The notes beneath the pieces were generated by a model. It searched no databases. It was not told the DNA's origin and worked only from the letters and a program-made list of their open reading frames with translations. A program made the translations under genes and the position numbers. Shown here piece by piece: positions 15,787-25,343 of a stretch of 64,000 nucleotides of DNA (positions are counted from its first letter, which is position 1; each line of letters starts with the position of its first letter). Source of the stretch: Microlunatus capsulatus (GTDB taxonomy: Bacteria; Actinomycetota; Actinomycetes; Propionibacteriales; Propionibacteriaceae); contig NZ_JAGIOB010000001.1 of NCBI RefSeq assembly GCF_017876495.1, positions 806,001 to 870,000 on the forward strand. The letters are read 5' to 3'.

Positions 15787-16392
15787 CTACTTCTCCGAGA
15801 GGACCTGGAGCTTGAGCACCTGCTTCACCGGGTTCTTCCAGACCTCGCCCTGGGCGGCCTTCGCGCCGCCGACGATGGTCAGCACCACCCAGGCCACGGC
15901 CACCAGCATCGCGAGGAGGCCGAAGATGCCGGCGTCGGTGATGGCGCTCAGCGTGCCAGCGGCGACGAAGGCCAGGAACATCGTCAGCGTGAAGTTGAAC
16001 GACTTGGCCGCCTCCCGCCGGGCGAGGCTGCCGGGCGTCGAGACCGCGTAGACCAGACCAGGCCCGAGGATGCCGACGGGCAGCGCCGAGAAGTGGGCGG
16101 CCGCCGCGACACCGCGGCCGGCCTTGTCCCGGGTCTCGGGCCGCACCATCGGCTGGTAGGCCGGGTGCACGCCGAGGGCCTGCGACGGGGTGGGCACGTG
16201 CACGAGCCCGTAGAACGCCTCGTTGAGCTCCTTGCGAGTGTCCGCGGAGAGGATCTGCCCCATCCGGGTGTCGAACTCCAGCTCGGAGACGCGGCCGTCG
16301 GCGTAGGCGTCCTTCAACCAGGACTCGGCGCGGTCGCGCTGCTCCGGCGTCACGTTCATCTTCAGGCTGGGGTGCTCGTACATGGCGGTCAT
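15787..16392 (-). CDS. DUF1707 plus DUF4870 membrane protein
   Basis: A 201-residue protein. The N-terminal ~60 residues are a DUF1707/SHOCT-like module (TPEQRDRAESWLKDAYADGRVSELEF shortened to landmarks RAESWLKDAYADGRV and EFDTRMGQIL), common at the N-terminus of actinobacterial envelope-stress proteins. Residues about 95-185 are a DUF4870-type membrane domain with hydrophobic segments (HFSALPVGILGPGLVY, FTLTMFLAFVAAG, GLLAMLVAVAWVVLTIV). It faces the cytoplasmic membrane; function unknown. It is divergent from the FKBP gene. Start ATG 16392, with ATG 16383 as an alternative. Confidence 0.85.
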   Translation of the reverse strand: MTAMYEHPSLKMNVTPEQRDRAESWLKDAYADGRVSELEFDTRMGQILSADTRKELNEAFYGLVHVPTPSQALGVHPAYQPMVRPETRDKAGRGVAAAAHFSALPVGILGPGLVYAVSTPGSLARREAAKSFNFTLTMFLAFVAAGTLSAITDAGIFGLLAMLVAVAWVVLTIVGGAKAAQGEVWKNPVKQVLKLQVLSEK

Positions 16393-16536
16393 GACTCAAG
16401 GGTGCCCCGCCCGCCCAGGACGGGCCATCCGGCACTCCCCCGGCCCGACCCCGAACGCCCCGGGGTGCGGCGCCGTCGGCGGGCCGCCTCGGGGTGCGCG
16501 GCGGGCGCGACCACCGCGGCCTCTAGGTTGGACGTC

Positions 16537-16911
16537 ATGACTGCTGAGAAGCCTGAGATCGACTTCCCCGACGGCCCCGTCCCCGAGGACCTGGTCGTCA
16601 CCGACATCACCGTGGGCAGCGGCGCCGAGGCCGGGGCCGGCGACCAGGTGCTCGTGCACTACGTCGGCGTCGCCCACAGCACCGGGGAGGAGTTCGACGC
16701 CTCCTACAACCGCGGCGCCCCGCTCGACTTCCCGCTGGGGGCCGGCCGCGTCATCGCCGGCTGGGACCAGGGTGTCCAGGGCATGAGAGTCGGCGGCCGC
16801 CGCCAGCTCGTGATCCCGCCGCACCTGGGGTACGGCGACCGCGGCGCCGGCGGCGTCATCAAGCCCGGCGAGACGCTGATCTTCGTCGTCGACCTGGTCG
16901 ACGTCCGCTAG
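16537..16911 (+). CDS. FKBP-type peptidyl-prolyl cis-trans isomerase
   Basis: A 124-residue single-domain FKBP starting at ATG 16537. Hallmarks are VLVHYVGVAHSTGEEFDASYNRG, PLGAGRVIAGWDQGVQGMRVGG, PPHLGYGDRGAGG and TLIFVVDLVDV, covering the active-site Tyr, Asp, Phe and Trp positions. It has no signal peptide, so it is cytosolic. It catalyses proline isomerisation during folding. It stands alone on the plus strand inside a mostly minus-strand block and converges with the DUF2207 gene (30 bp gap). Confidence 0.93.
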   Translation: MTAEKPEIDFPDGPVPEDLVVTDITVGSGAEAGAGDQVLVHYVGVAHSTGEEFDASYNRGAPLDFPLGAGRVIAGWDQGVQGMRVGGRRQLVIPPHLGYGDRGAGGVIKPGETLIFVVDLVDVR

Positions 16912-16941
16912 GAGCGCACCACCGGCCGGGGCGGCAGCACC

Positions 16942-18822
16942 TCACCAGCTGCTGCTGCCCCCGCCACCCCCGCCGCCGCCGGAGAAGCCCCCGCCGCCGA
17001 ACGAGCTGCCCCCGCCGAAGCCGGTCCCGCTGCTGCCGGACGTCGACGGCGCCGGGGTCGCCGCGGCCGTGAGGTTCGAGGTGAGGAACGCGGTGTTGAA
17101 GTACGCACCCGAGTAGCTGCCGGTGTACCAGGACGGCGTCGTCTCGGGGATCCGGCCCATGGCCACCAGCTGGCCGCAGAGCTCGGCCCAGCGGTCGGCG
17201 AGCTCGAAGACGATCGCCCAGGGCAGGTAGCGGGAGAAGATGTCCTCCCCCTCCTCGAAGCGCAGCTGCTCCGCCTCGGCCGTGGCCAGGTAGGTGCGGA
17301 AGCCCTCGACCTGGTCGCAGACCGCCCGCCCGTCCGCCGTCCGCTGGCCGCGCCGCAGCTTGCTGCGGACCACGAGGTAGGTGACCACCACCGGGAGCAG
17401 CGGCAGCAGGACCCAGAGCGCCCACGCCCCGGCGTGGAAGGCGAGGAACACCACGAGGGCGACGACGCCGAAGCTGATGCCGCCGGTCGCCGTCCCCGAG
17501 GGCACCTTGCGGAACCACCCGCGCGCGGTCACCTGGTTGATGACCGACGTCGTCATGGCCCGGTGGGCGCTGAGCATGCTGCCCCGCGTGGACAGGTCCT
17601 CGGTGGCTCCCGGCGGCCGGCCGCCGAAGACGTTCGTCAGCAGCACCATCTCGTGCGGGGCGGTCGCGCGGTCGGGGTCGAGCAGGGTCACGCGGAAGTC
17701 GTCGTCGCTGGTGCTGTGCACCTGCAGGGCACCGCGGACGGCGAGGTCGACGATGGTGGCGGCGGTCTCCCGGGCGTCCACCTGCCCGTCGATGAGCAGG
17801 CCGGCCTCGGCGACGGGGATCTTCGGCGGCGCGAAGGCCACCGGGATGGGGATGTCGGGGTCGTTCGGCACCACCCGGGCCGTCTGCCCCGCGTAGGGCG
17901 TGGTTCCGGGCGCGAGGCCCTCGTAGCGCTGGTCGCGGCCGTTCCGCCGCCACCACAGCACGCCCACCAGCGGCGAGCCGACCAGCAGGCCCACACCGGC
18001 GACGCCGGCCCCGACGGCCGCGGCGCGCTGGCCCCCGGTGAGCTTCGAGCCGTCGGGCTCCAGGTGCGGCTTGTTGTCGGCCACCAGCCCGGGCGCGATC
18101 TTCACGCCGAAGGAGAGCCCGCTGCCCTGCGCGACGTCGGTCGCGGCGAACCGGGCGCCGTCGGCGGTCCGCTCCGCCGTCGGGCACGGCGTCGTGCTCT
18201 GCGGGCCGGGCGGCCCGACGAAGCAGCTGACGTCCTGGGCGCCGCCCGGGACGGACGCGGTGATCGCGAGGTCCGCGATCCGCGGGTTGCCGAAGCCGGG
18301 CGCGTCCCAGAACAGCTCGTCGTAGCCGGAGAAGCTGCGCACCGCCCCGGTCACCTGGTAGCGGAGCACGTAGGTCGCCGTGGCCCGGCTGATCGTCCCG
18401 TCGGGGTCGCCGATCCGGACGTTGAGCAGCTCGGTGCGCCCGCCGTTGGCCTGGGTCGTGCGGGAGGTGAACTGGGTGGAGACCGGGTCGGGGCTGCTGA
18501 CCCGGATGTCCGACACGTCGTAGACGGCGTCCTGGGTGTCGTCGTAGCGCTCGCGCTCGACGAGGTCGCGCTGGATGCCGTGCCGGCCGGAGTCGCTGCC
18601 GAAGCGCCAGACGATCGTCTCCTCCACCTGCAGGACCCCGCTCGGCTGGAGCGCGTAGGCGATGCGGAAGGAGTCGATCTGGTCCTCGGTGGCGGCCTGG
18701 GCCGACGGCGCGACGGCGACGGCGCCGACCAGGGCCAGCGCCAGGGCGGCCAGCACCGGCAGCAGCCGGCGCAGGGGGCCGGGGAGGACGGGGACGCGAG
18801 GACGTGCGGCCCCGGCGCTCAA
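16942..18822 (-). CDS. DUF2207 membrane protein, paralogue 1
   Basis: A 626-residue protein with a signal peptide ([21 protein letters not shown]), an extracellular beta-rich DUF2207 domain (residues ~45-260), transmembrane segments near residue 270 and around 455-490, a cytosolic part with [22 protein letters not shown], and a Gly/Ser-rich tail ending SSSW. The start is TTG at 18822, overlapping the smpB stop as TTGA, so the two are translationally coupled. Function is unknown. A second paralogue lies at 62024-63895 with the same layout and the same Gly-rich tail ending in Trp. Confidence 0.85.
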   Translation of the reverse strand: MSAGAARPRVPVLPGPLRRLLPVLAALALALVGAVAVAPSAQAATEDQIDSFRIAYALQPSGVLQVEETIVWRFGSDSGRHGIQRDLVERERYDDTQDAVYDVSDIRVSSPDPVSTQFTSRTTQANGGRTELLNVRIGDPDGTISRATATYVLRYQVTGAVRSFSGYDELFWDAPGFGNPRIADLAITASVPGGAQDVSCFVGPPGPQSTTPCPTAERTADGARFAATDVAQGSGLSFGVKIAPGLVADNKPHLEPDGSKLTGGQRAAAVGAGVAGVGLLVGSPLVGVLWWRRNGRDQRYEGLAPGTTPYAGQTARVVPNDPDIPIPVAFAPPKIPVAEAGLLIDGQVDARETAATIVDLAVRGALQVHSTSDDDFRVTLLDPDRATAPHEMVLLTNVFGGRPPGATEDLSTRGSMLSAHRAMTTSVINQVTARGWFRKVPSGTATGGISFGVVALVVFLAFHAGAWALWVLLPLLPVVVTYLVVRSKLRRGQRTADGRAVCDQVEGFRTYLATAEAEQLRFEEGEDIFSRYLPWAIVFELADRWAELCGQLVAMGRIPETTPSWYTGSYSGAYFNTAFLTSNLTAAATPAPSTSGSSGTGFGGGSSFGGGGFSGGGGGGGGSSSW

Positions 18823-19298
18823 CCCCGCTCCCCCCGGTTGCGGGCGGCCAGGGCGCGCTCGGCCTCGCGCTTGCCCTCCCGCTCGGCCAGGGTCTGGCGC
18901 TTGTCGTACTCGCGCTTGCCGGTGGCCAGCGCGATCTCGACCTTGGCGTAGCCGTCGGAGAAGTAGATGGACAGCGGGATGAGCGTCGTACCGGCGTCGG
19001 CGAGGTCGCGCTCCAGCCGGGTGATCTCACGCCGGTTGAGCAGCAGCTTGCGGGTCCGCCGCGCGGTGTGGTTGGTCCAGGTGCCGTGGCTGTACTCGGG
19101 GATGTGCGCGTTCCGCAGCCACACCTCGCCGTCGTCGACGGTGGCGAACGCGTCGGCCAGGCTCGCCCGGCCCTCGCGCAGCGACTTCACCTCGGTGCCG
19201 CCGAGGACGACCCCGGCCTCGTAGGTGTCCAGGATGTTGTAGTCGTGGCGCGCCTTGCGGTTCTGCGCGACGGGCTTGAGGCCCTTCTCCTTCGGCAT
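18819..19298 (-). CDS. smpB: SsrA-binding protein SmpB
   Basis: A 159-residue protein with all SmpB landmarks: [56 protein letters not shown], and a basic C-terminal tail ([30 protein letters not shown]) that enters the mRNA channel. It binds tmRNA and delivers it to stalled ribosomes. It is encoded downstream of the prfB-ftsEX block and upstream of ssrA, the standard actinobacterial order. The downstream DUF2207 gene starts within its stop codon. Confidence 0.97.
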   Translation of the reverse strand: MPKEKGLKPVAQNRKARHDYNILDTYEAGVVLGGTEVKSLREGRASLADAFATVDDGEVWLRNAHIPEYSHGTWTNHTARRTRKLLLNRREITRLERDLADAGTTLIPLSIYFSDGYAKVEIALATGKREYDKRQTLAEREGKREAERALAARNRGERG

Positions 19299-19423
19299 GT
19301 CCCCATCCTCTCCTCACCGGCGGTCCAGCCCGTGGTCGAGGCCTTCGCCGCCCTGCTCCCGCGGCACCGGCACTCTACCCGCGGCCCGCCAGGATCGCGC
19401 CCGGCTTTCCCCGTCCCCGCGCC

Positions 19424-20500
19424 TCAGCCGGCGTCGAGCACGACCTCGAGGCCCGCGGCCGCCGAGGCGTAGACCGCCTCCACCATCCGGGTGACCGCGA
19501 CGCCGTCCGCGACCGGGGCCAGCGGGACCTCCAGGCCGAGGCACGAGCGGACGAAGTGGCCGATCTCGCCGCCGAAGCCCTCGTCGAGGTCGAAGCTGAG
19601 GTGGTCGATCTGCGGCGTGACGTTGAGCATGGTGCCGTGCCGCTCGGTGGCGATCCGCAGCTCGGGCTCCACCTCGGCGCCCCCGCGGTCGCCGTGCACC
19701 GAGACGCTCAGCCGGTCCTCGGGGGCGTGCAGCGAGTAGCTCGCCTCCAGCAGCAGCGAGGCACCACCGGCAAACCGGATGACGGCGTTCGCCAGGTCCT
19801 CGACCGAGCTGTGCCGGCCGGTGTCGGTGGCCCGGTACCGGCGCGGTCCGAGGCCGGGTCGCTCGCCCAGCCGGGCGTAGGTGTTGCCGCTGACGGTCAC
19901 CGGCCGGGGCCGGCCCATCAGGTACCAGGCCAGGTCCAGGACGTGGCTGCCGATGTCGATCAGCGGCCCGCCGCCGGAGCGCTCCCGGTCGCCGTACCAG
20001 CCGCCCGGGTGGCCCGCGCGCCGGAGGTTGGTGGCCCGGCCGTAGTAGACCTCCCCCAGCTCGCCCGCGTCGACGAAGCGCTTGAGGGCGACGACGTTGC
20101 CCGAGAACCGCCGGACGAACCCGACCTGGGCGACCCGTCCGCTCGCCGCGGCGGCGCGCTCCACGGCCAGCGCGTCGGCCAGCGTCGTCGCGAGCGGCTT
20201 CTCGACCAGCACGTGCCGGCCGGCCTCGAGGACGGCCACCGCGAGCTCGGCGTGCGAGGCGTTGGCCGTGCAGAGGCTGACCGCCTGCACCCGGTCGTCG
20301 GCCAGCAGGGCCGCCACGTCGGTGTGCACCTGCTCCACCCCGTAGCGGGCCGCCAGCGCGGACGCCCGCTCCGGGTGCCGGTCGCACACCGCGACCACCC
20401 GCGCCCCCGGCTGCCGCCGGTAGGCGTCCAGGTGAGCCGTCGCGATGCTGCCGGCGCCGACCACGGCCACGCCCAGCGACATCTCCCCTGGTCGCGTCAC
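19424..20500 (-). CDS. Gfo/Idh/MocA-family oxidoreductase
   Basis: A 358-residue protein. The N-terminal Rossmann motif is VAVVGAGSIATAHLDAY, and the family signature EKP is in HVLVEKPLATT. A C-terminal beta-sheet substrate domain follows (GGPLIDIGSHVLDLAWYLMG, with the conserved D...H pair). These enzymes oxidise or reduce sugars and inositols with NAD(P); the substrate is unknown. Start GTG 20500 has AGAGGG upstream; the internal ATG six codons later has no usable spacing. It interrupts the usual ftsX-smpB neighbourhood. Confidence 0.88.
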   Translation of the reverse strand: MTRPGEMSLGVAVVGAGSIATAHLDAYRRQPGARVVAVCDRHPERASALAARYGVEQVHTDVAALLADDRVQAVSLCTANASHAELAVAVLEAGRHVLVEKPLATTLADALAVERAAAASGRVAQVGFVRRFSGNVVALKRFVDAGELGEVYYGRATNLRRAGHPGGWYGDRERSGGGPLIDIGSHVLDLAWYLMGRPRPVTVSGNTYARLGERPGLGPRRYRATDTGRHSSVEDLANAVIRFAGGASLLLEASYSLHAPEDRLSVSVHGDRGGAEVEPELRIATERHGTMLNVTPQIDHLSFDLDEGFGGEIGHFVRSCLGLEVPLAPVADGVAVTRMVEAVYASAAAGLEVVLDAG

Positions 20501-20528
20501 ACTCTCACCCTCTCGTCGACGTGCAGGG

Positions 20529-22181
20529 TCAGAACCAGGTCATCGGGTTCGTCAGCCCGCCGTCGAGCCAGACCATCAGGTGCAGGTGGCAGCCGGTCGA
20601 GTAGCCGGTGGTGCCGACGTAGCCGATCACCTGGCCCTTGCTCACGTGCTGGCCCACCGAGACGGTGTAGCGGATGGCGTGGTTGTAGCCGGTGGTCACG
20701 TAGCGGCCGTCGACCATGCCGTGGTCGATCATCAGCCGGTTGCCGTAGCCGCCGTTGTAGTAGCGCTCGGCGACCCGGCCGGAGTAGGGCGCCCGGATGG
20801 CGGTGCCGCACCCGGCGCCGAAGTCGGTGCCATCGTGCAGCTTCCAGACGTGCAGCACGGGGTGGAAGCGGTTGCCGTAGGGCGACGTGATGGGCGCCGA
20901 CACCGGGTAGCTGAAGCCGTGCGAGGCACTGGAGCCGCCCGAGGACGAGCTGCCGCCGGACGAGCTGCCGCCCGAGCTGGAGCCGCCCGAGGAGCTGCCA
21001 CCCGCGCTGGAGCCGCCGGAGGACGAGCCGCCCGAGGACGAGCCCTTCGAGGACGAGCCCCTCGAGGAGGCCTTGTCCTGCTGGGCCTTGCGGGACTCCT
21101 CCTTCGCCCGCCGGGCCTCGGCCGCGGCGCGGTCGGCGGCCTTGCGGGCCGCGGCCTGCCGGGCCCGCTGCTCGGCCGCCTTCTGGGCGGCGGCCTCGGC
21201 CTTGGCCTTCGCGATCCGGGTGGCGATCCGCTTCTCGACGGTCGCGCGCTCCTGGGTGAGCTGGGCGTACTGCGCCCGGTCCGCGGCCACGTCGTCGGCC
21301 GCCGAGGCCCGGACGGCCGCCTGCTGCTGGACGAGGGAGGCGACGTTCGCCTCCTGCGCCGCCGCCTGGGCCTGCAGCCGCTTCTTCGCCTCGAGGTTGG
21401 CCGCCGCCTCGCGGCGGTCGGCGGCGATCTGGGCCTCCAGCTCGGCCTGCCGGGCCTTCTCGGCCTCCAGCTCCACCTGCAGCGCCTTGAGCTCCTCGAT
21501 GGCGTTGCCGGTCGTGTCGAACATGGTGGTCGACCACTGCAGACGGGTCTGCAGGTCCGACGTCGAGGTGTTCTCGAGCAGCAGCGCGATGGGCATGAGG
21601 TTCGTCTGCTGCTGGTACTGGTCGCGGACGATGGCGCCGGCCAGGCGCTTCTTCGCGTCGAGGGCCTTCTGGCCGGCGACGACGGCCGCCTTGGCCTTGG
21701 CCAGCTCGGCCTTGGCCTTGGTCAGCTTCGCCGCCATGGCGACGTCCCGGTCGTGGGCCGCGGCGAGCTCGTCCTGGGTGCGGGCCAGCTCGGCCCGCGC
21801 GGTGTCCAGCTGGCCCTGCGCCGCCGAGAGCGCCGCCCCTGCGGCGGCCAGCGCGCGGCTGGACTCGCTGAGGTCGCTCTTGCTGCGGGACAGCGCCTGG
21901 GTCACCGCGTCGCGGCGGTCGGTCAGGCTGTCGGCCGCGGCGGAGGGGACGAGGAGCGCCACCGTCAGCGCGGAGCTGACCGAGACCGCGAGCGCCGTCA
22001 CCGCCAGGTGGGTCCGCAGCCGACGGGCCAGCCGGGCCACCGCCGAGCCGGTGGGCGTGCTCCTGCGGAGACGTCCGAAGACGGTCCTCAGCCGTGCGGG
22101 GCGACCACCCTGAGGCGCACCGCTGCCGCCCGGAACGTCCTTGCGGACGTGGGGAAGATCCGGAACCACAGCCACTCCCAA
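20529..22181 (-). CDS. Secreted coiled-coil M23 (LytM) peptidoglycan hydrolase, probable FtsEX partner
   Basis: A 550-residue protein: an N-terminal signal/anchor (THLAVTALAVSVSSALTVALLVPSAAA, near residues 57-83, shortened to VTALAVSVSSALTVALL), then long Ala/Gln/Glu coiled coils (~85-375), a Ser/Gly linker (~380-425), and a LytM domain with the zinc ligands H..D in LHDGTDFG and HxH in GCHLHLMVW. The layout is that of EnvC/FtsEX-activated hydrolases or their activators; here the zinc site is intact, so catalysis is expected. It lies just downstream of ftsX. The TTG start is the longest option; a shorter start nearer the signal peptide is likely. Confidence 0.85.
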   Translation of the reverse strand: MGVAVVPDLPHVRKDVPGGSGAPQGGRPARLRTVFGRLRRSTPTGSAVARLARRLRTHLAVTALAVSVSSALTVALLVPSAAADSLTDRRDAVTQALSRSKSDLSESSRALAAAGAALSAAQGQLDTARAELARTQDELAAAHDRDVAMAAKLTKAKAELAKAKAAVVAGQKALDAKKRLAGAIVRDQYQQQTNLMPIALLLENTSTSDLQTRLQWSTTMFDTTGNAIEELKALQVELEAEKARQAELEAQIAADRREAAANLEAKKRLQAQAAAQEANVASLVQQQAAVRASAADDVAADRAQYAQLTQERATVEKRIATRIAKAKAEAAAQKAAEQRARQAAARKAADRAAAEARRAKEESRKAQQDKASSRGSSSKGSSSGGSSSGGSSAGGSSSGGSSSGGSSSGGSSSSGGSSASHGFSYPVSAPITSPYGNRFHPVLHVWKLHDGTDFGAGCGTAIRAPYSGRVAERYYNGGYGNRLMIDHGMVDGRYVTTGYNHAIRYTVSVGQHVSKGQVIGYVGTTGYSTGCHLHLMVWLDGGLTNPMTWF

Positions 22182-22270
22182 TCCCAGTCGATGTCTCCAC
22201 CACCAGGACTCGAAGGACGATTCCGTCCTCGACCCCGACCCTCAAGTTGAGACTGAGGGTGACCTCAGGC

Positions 22271-23185
22271 TCAGACTCTCAAGTACTTCCTCGTGGTGAC
22301 CAGCGTGGGGACTATAGACAGGACGAGACCGACGGCGGCAACCCCCGCCATGGCCCATCCCGCCTGGGACCAGCCAATCCAAGGTAAAGCCTGCAGTGAG
22401 ACTTCAGCTTTACGCATGATGACGAAGTAAACGCCTGAGGCGAGTGTTGCGCAGGCCAATCCGGCTCCGATGACCGCGGAGATCAGCGCTTCCAGGAGGA
22501 AGGGCAACGTGATATAGAGGTTGCTCGCCCCCACCAGGCGCATGATCCCGATCTCCCGCCGGCGCGCGAAGGTGGCCAGCCGGATCGTGTTCCCGATCTG
22601 CAGGGCGGCCGCGAACAGCAGCAGCGCCGAGGCCCCGAGGGTGCCCCACTGCAGCAGGTTCAGCCAGCTGAAGAACGGGTCGAGGTACTGCCGCAGGTCC
22701 TGCACCTTTTGCACCCCCTTGAGCCCGATGACCGAGCTGACGACGCCCTGGTACTGCTCGGGGTCCTTGAGCTTGACCCGGAACGACTCCTGCATCTGGT
22801 CGACGGTCAGGGAGTCCCGGATCGGGGAGCCGGCGTAGGCCTTGGTGAACTCCTCGTAGGCGTCCTCCTTGCTCTCGAAGAACACCCCCTCCGGCGCCAC
22901 CTCGGGGTTGGCCACCAGCGTCTGGCGGATGAGGTCCTTCTGCGCGTCGGTCGCTCCCTGGCCCGGGTCGCAGTTGTCGCCCTGGACGTCAGGGGTGCAC
23001 AGGAAGATCGAGATCTCGATCTTGTCGTACCAGTCCCCCTTCATCAGGTCGACCTGCTGGTTGGCCAGCAGCCCGGCGCCGAAGAGGGAGAGGGACACCC
23101 ACATCGTCATGATGACCGCGAGGGTCATCGTGAGGTTCTGGCGGAGACCGGCGGCGGTCTCGGAGAAGATATGGCGGAAACGCAT
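22271..23185 (-). CDS. ftsX: Cell division ABC permease FtsX
   Basis: A 304-residue membrane protein starting MRFRHIFSETAAGLRQN. TM1 is near residues 20-40, followed by a large extracellular loop (41-175) with two cysteines (C63, C72) as in actinobacterial FtsX, then TM2-TM4 with ARRREIGIMRLVGASN, the FtsX-family signature between TM2 and TM3. FtsX passes ATP-driven conformational change from FtsE across the membrane to a peptidoglycan hydrolase; the M23 protein encoded next is the obvious candidate. It is 80 bp downstream of ftsE. Confidence 0.96.
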   Translation of the reverse strand: MRFRHIFSETAAGLRQNLTMTLAVIMTMWVSLSLFGAGLLANQQVDLMKGDWYDKIEISIFLCTPDVQGDNCDPGQGATDAQKDLIRQTLVANPEVAPEGVFFESKEDAYEEFTKAYAGSPIRDSLTVDQMQESFRVKLKDPEQYQGVVSSVIGLKGVQKVQDLRQYLDPFFSWLNLLQWGTLGASALLLFAAALQIGNTIRLATFARRREIGIMRLVGASNLYITLPFLLEALISAVIGAGLACATLASGVYFVIMRKAEVSLQALPWIGWSQAGWAMAGVAAVGLVLSIVPTLVTTRKYLRV

Positions 23186-23265
23186 CTGCAGTCCTCAGTC
23201 GTGCGGGTGGGTGCGGTACCGGTGGGCGCGGACGCGGGGGTCGCCGGCCGCGGTGGCGGTCGGGC

Positions 23266-23952
23266 TCACTGGTAGCCGTAGACGCCCTTGCTCTGGTCGC
23301 GGACGACGAGACCGTCGTCGAGCTCGATGACGCGCTTGCGCATCTGGTCGACGATGGTCGAGTCGTGCGTGGCCATCAGCACCGTGGTGTCGGCGCGGTT
23401 GATGCGGTCGAGCAGCTTCATGATGCCCACGCTCGTGGCGGGGTCGAGGTTCCCGGTGGGCTCGTCGGCGATGAGGATCATCGGCCGGTTGACGAAGGCC
23501 CGCGCGATGGCGACGCGCTGCTGCTCGCCGCCGGACAGCTCCTCGGGGAGCCGGCCGCCCTTGCCGTCCAGACCCACCAGCTCGAGGACCTCCGGCACCA
23601 CCCGCTTGATGGTGGAGGCCGGCTTGCCGATCACCTGCAGGGCGAAGGCCACGTTCTCGGTGACCGTCTTGTTGGGCAGCAGCCGGAAGTCCTGGAAGAC
23701 GGTGCCGATCTGGCGGCGCATGGCCGGGATCTTCCAGCTGTGGAGCTTGTTGAGCTCGCGCCCGGCGACGAAGACCTTGCCGCGGGTCGCGCGCTGCTCG
23801 CGCAGGATCAGCCGCAGGAAGGTGGACTTGCCCGAGCCCGAGGCGCCGACGAGGAAGACGAACTCCCCCTTGTCGATGTCGACGCTGACGTCGTCGAGCG
23901 CGGATCGCCGCTGCCCGTCGTAGGTCTTGGTCACGCCCTCGAAACGAATCAC
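23266..23952 (-). CDS. ftsE: Cell division ATP-binding protein FtsE
   Basis: A 228-residue ABC ATPase. Walker [10 protein letters not shown] is at residues 36-44, the signature [14 protein letters not shown] near 138, Walker [14 protein letters not shown] near 159, and the switch His in [11 protein letters not shown]. The FtsE-specific [13 protein letters not shown] follows the Q-loop. It works with FtsX at the cytoplasmic face of the division site. It is preceded by prfB on the same strand, with 140 bp between, so its own promoter is possible. Confidence 0.97.
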   Translation of the reverse strand: MIRFEGVTKTYDGQRRSALDDVSVDIDKGEFVFLVGASGSGKSTFLRLILREQRATRGKVFVAGRELNKLHSWKIPAMRRQIGTVFQDFRLLPNKTVTENVAFALQVIGKPASTIKRVVPEVLELVGLDGKGGRLPEELSGGEQQRVAIARAFVNRPMILIADEPTGNLDPATSVGIMKLLDRINRADTTVLMATHDSTIVDQMRKRVIELDDGLVVRDQSKGVYGYQ

Positions 23953-24092
23953 TGCCCTGCCTCTAACCCGGTTGACGTCTCCGACGGCACCGTGTGCAGC
24001 GCCGGACGGCCACGGACGAGTGTAGGTGAACGACCCGTGCGGGCCCGGTTCCGCGCGGGCGCGCGTCGGAGGGCGCCCCGGAGGGCGTCAGG

Positions 24093-25208
24093 TCAGCTGG
24101 TGGCCAGCTCGGTGGTCCGGCGCCAGCGGATGCCGGAGTCGATGAACCCGTCGATGTCGCCGTCGAAGACCCCGTCGGGGCTGGAGACCTCGAAGTCGGT
24201 CCGCAGGTCCTTGACCATCTGGTATGGGTGCAGCACGTAGGAGCGCATCTGCGACCCCCAGCTGTTGCTGCCGTCACCCTTGAGGGCGTTCATCTCGGCC
24301 TCGCGGTCGTGCCGGACCTTCTCCAGCAGCCGGGACTGCAGCACCCGCAGGGCCGCGGCCTTGTTCTGCAGCTGCGACTTCTCGTTCTGGCAGGAGACGA
24401 CGATGCCCGTCGGCAGGTGAGTGATCCGGACGGCGGAGTCGGTGGTGTTGACGCTCTGCCCGCCGGGGCCCGACGAGCGGAAGACGTCGATCCGCAGCTC
24501 GTTCTCGGGGATGTCGATGTGGTCGGTGGCCTCGGTGACCGGCAGCACCTCGACGCCGGCGAACGAGGTCTGGCGCCGGCCCTGGTTGTCGAAGGGCGAG
24601 ATGCGCACCAACCGGTGGGTGCCCTGCTCGACCGAGAGCGTCCCGTAGGCGAACGGCGCCTTGACGGCGAAGGTGGCGGACTTGATGCCCGCCTCCTCGG
24701 CGTAGGAGATGTCGTAGGTCTCGGTCGGGTAGCGGTGCCGCTCGGCCCAGCGCAGGTACATCCGCAGCAGCATGGCCGCGAAGTCCGCGGCGTCGATGCC
24801 GCCGGCTTCGGAGCGGATGGTGACCAGCGCCTCGCGCTCGTCGTACTCCCCCGCCAGCAGCGTCCGGACCTCCAGCGCCTCGATCGAGCGGCGCAGCGAG
24901 GTGAGCTCGGTCTCGGCCTCGGCCATGCTGGCCGCGTCGCCCTCCTCCTGGCCCAGCTCGACCAGGACGGCGAGGTCGTCCAGCCGGGAGCGCAGCTCCT
25001 CGACCCGGTCGACGTCGGCCTGCAGCGCCGAGAGACGCGAGGTGACCTTCTGGGCGTTGTCGGTGTCGTCCCACAGGTCGGGCGCGGAGACCGCCTCCTG
25101 GAGCTCGGCGATCTCCACCTTGAGCCCCGCGGGGTCGATGACGGCCTCGATGGAGCTCAACGACATGTCGAGCGTTGCGAGGTCTGCGGAGAAGTCAGGG
25201 CCAGCCAC
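24093..25208 (-). CDS. prfB: Peptide chain release factor 2
   Basis: A 371-residue class I release factor. The codon-recognition tripeptide SPF is at 204-206 ([18 protein letters not shown]), marking RF2 (UGA/UAA) rather than RF1. The peptidyl-hydrolysis GGQ is at 249-251 ([15 protein letters not shown]). The frame is continuous from the GTG start, so there is no programmed +1 frameshift of the kind used in E. coli prfB. It heads the prfB-ftsE-ftsX arrangement typical of actinobacteria. Confidence 0.96.
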   Translation of the reverse strand: MAGPDFSADLATLDMSLSSIEAVIDPAGLKVEIAELQEAVSAPDLWDDTDNAQKVTSRLSALQADVDRVEELRSRLDDLAVLVELGQEEGDAASMAEAETELTSLRRSIEALEVRTLLAGEYDEREALVTIRSEAGGIDAADFAAMLLRMYLRWAERHRYPTETYDISYAEEAGIKSATFAVKAPFAYGTLSVEQGTHRLVRISPFDNQGRRQTSFAGVEVLPVTEATDHIDIPENELRIDVFRSSGPGGQSVNTTDSAVRITHLPTGIVVSCQNEKSQLQNKAAALRVLQSRLLEKVRHDREAEMNALKGDGSNSWGSQMRSYVLHPYQMVKDLRTDFEVSSPDGVFDGDIDGFIDSGIRWRRTTELATS

Positions 25209-25343
25209 GATCGTCCACTCTACTGAGTCGGCGCGGATGGCGCCGCCACCCGCGCCGGTCCTCGCCCCGCCCGGGCCCGGGCCGCGGCACTAGGCTGCCG
25301 ACGCGTCCGTCCCGGGCGCGACCACCGGTCAGGGAGGACAGGG

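Noticed and set aside
24093-25208. Programmed +1 frameshift in prfB
   Set aside because: The RF2 frame is continuous from GTG through the GGQ domain with no early TGA, so no frameshift is needed.
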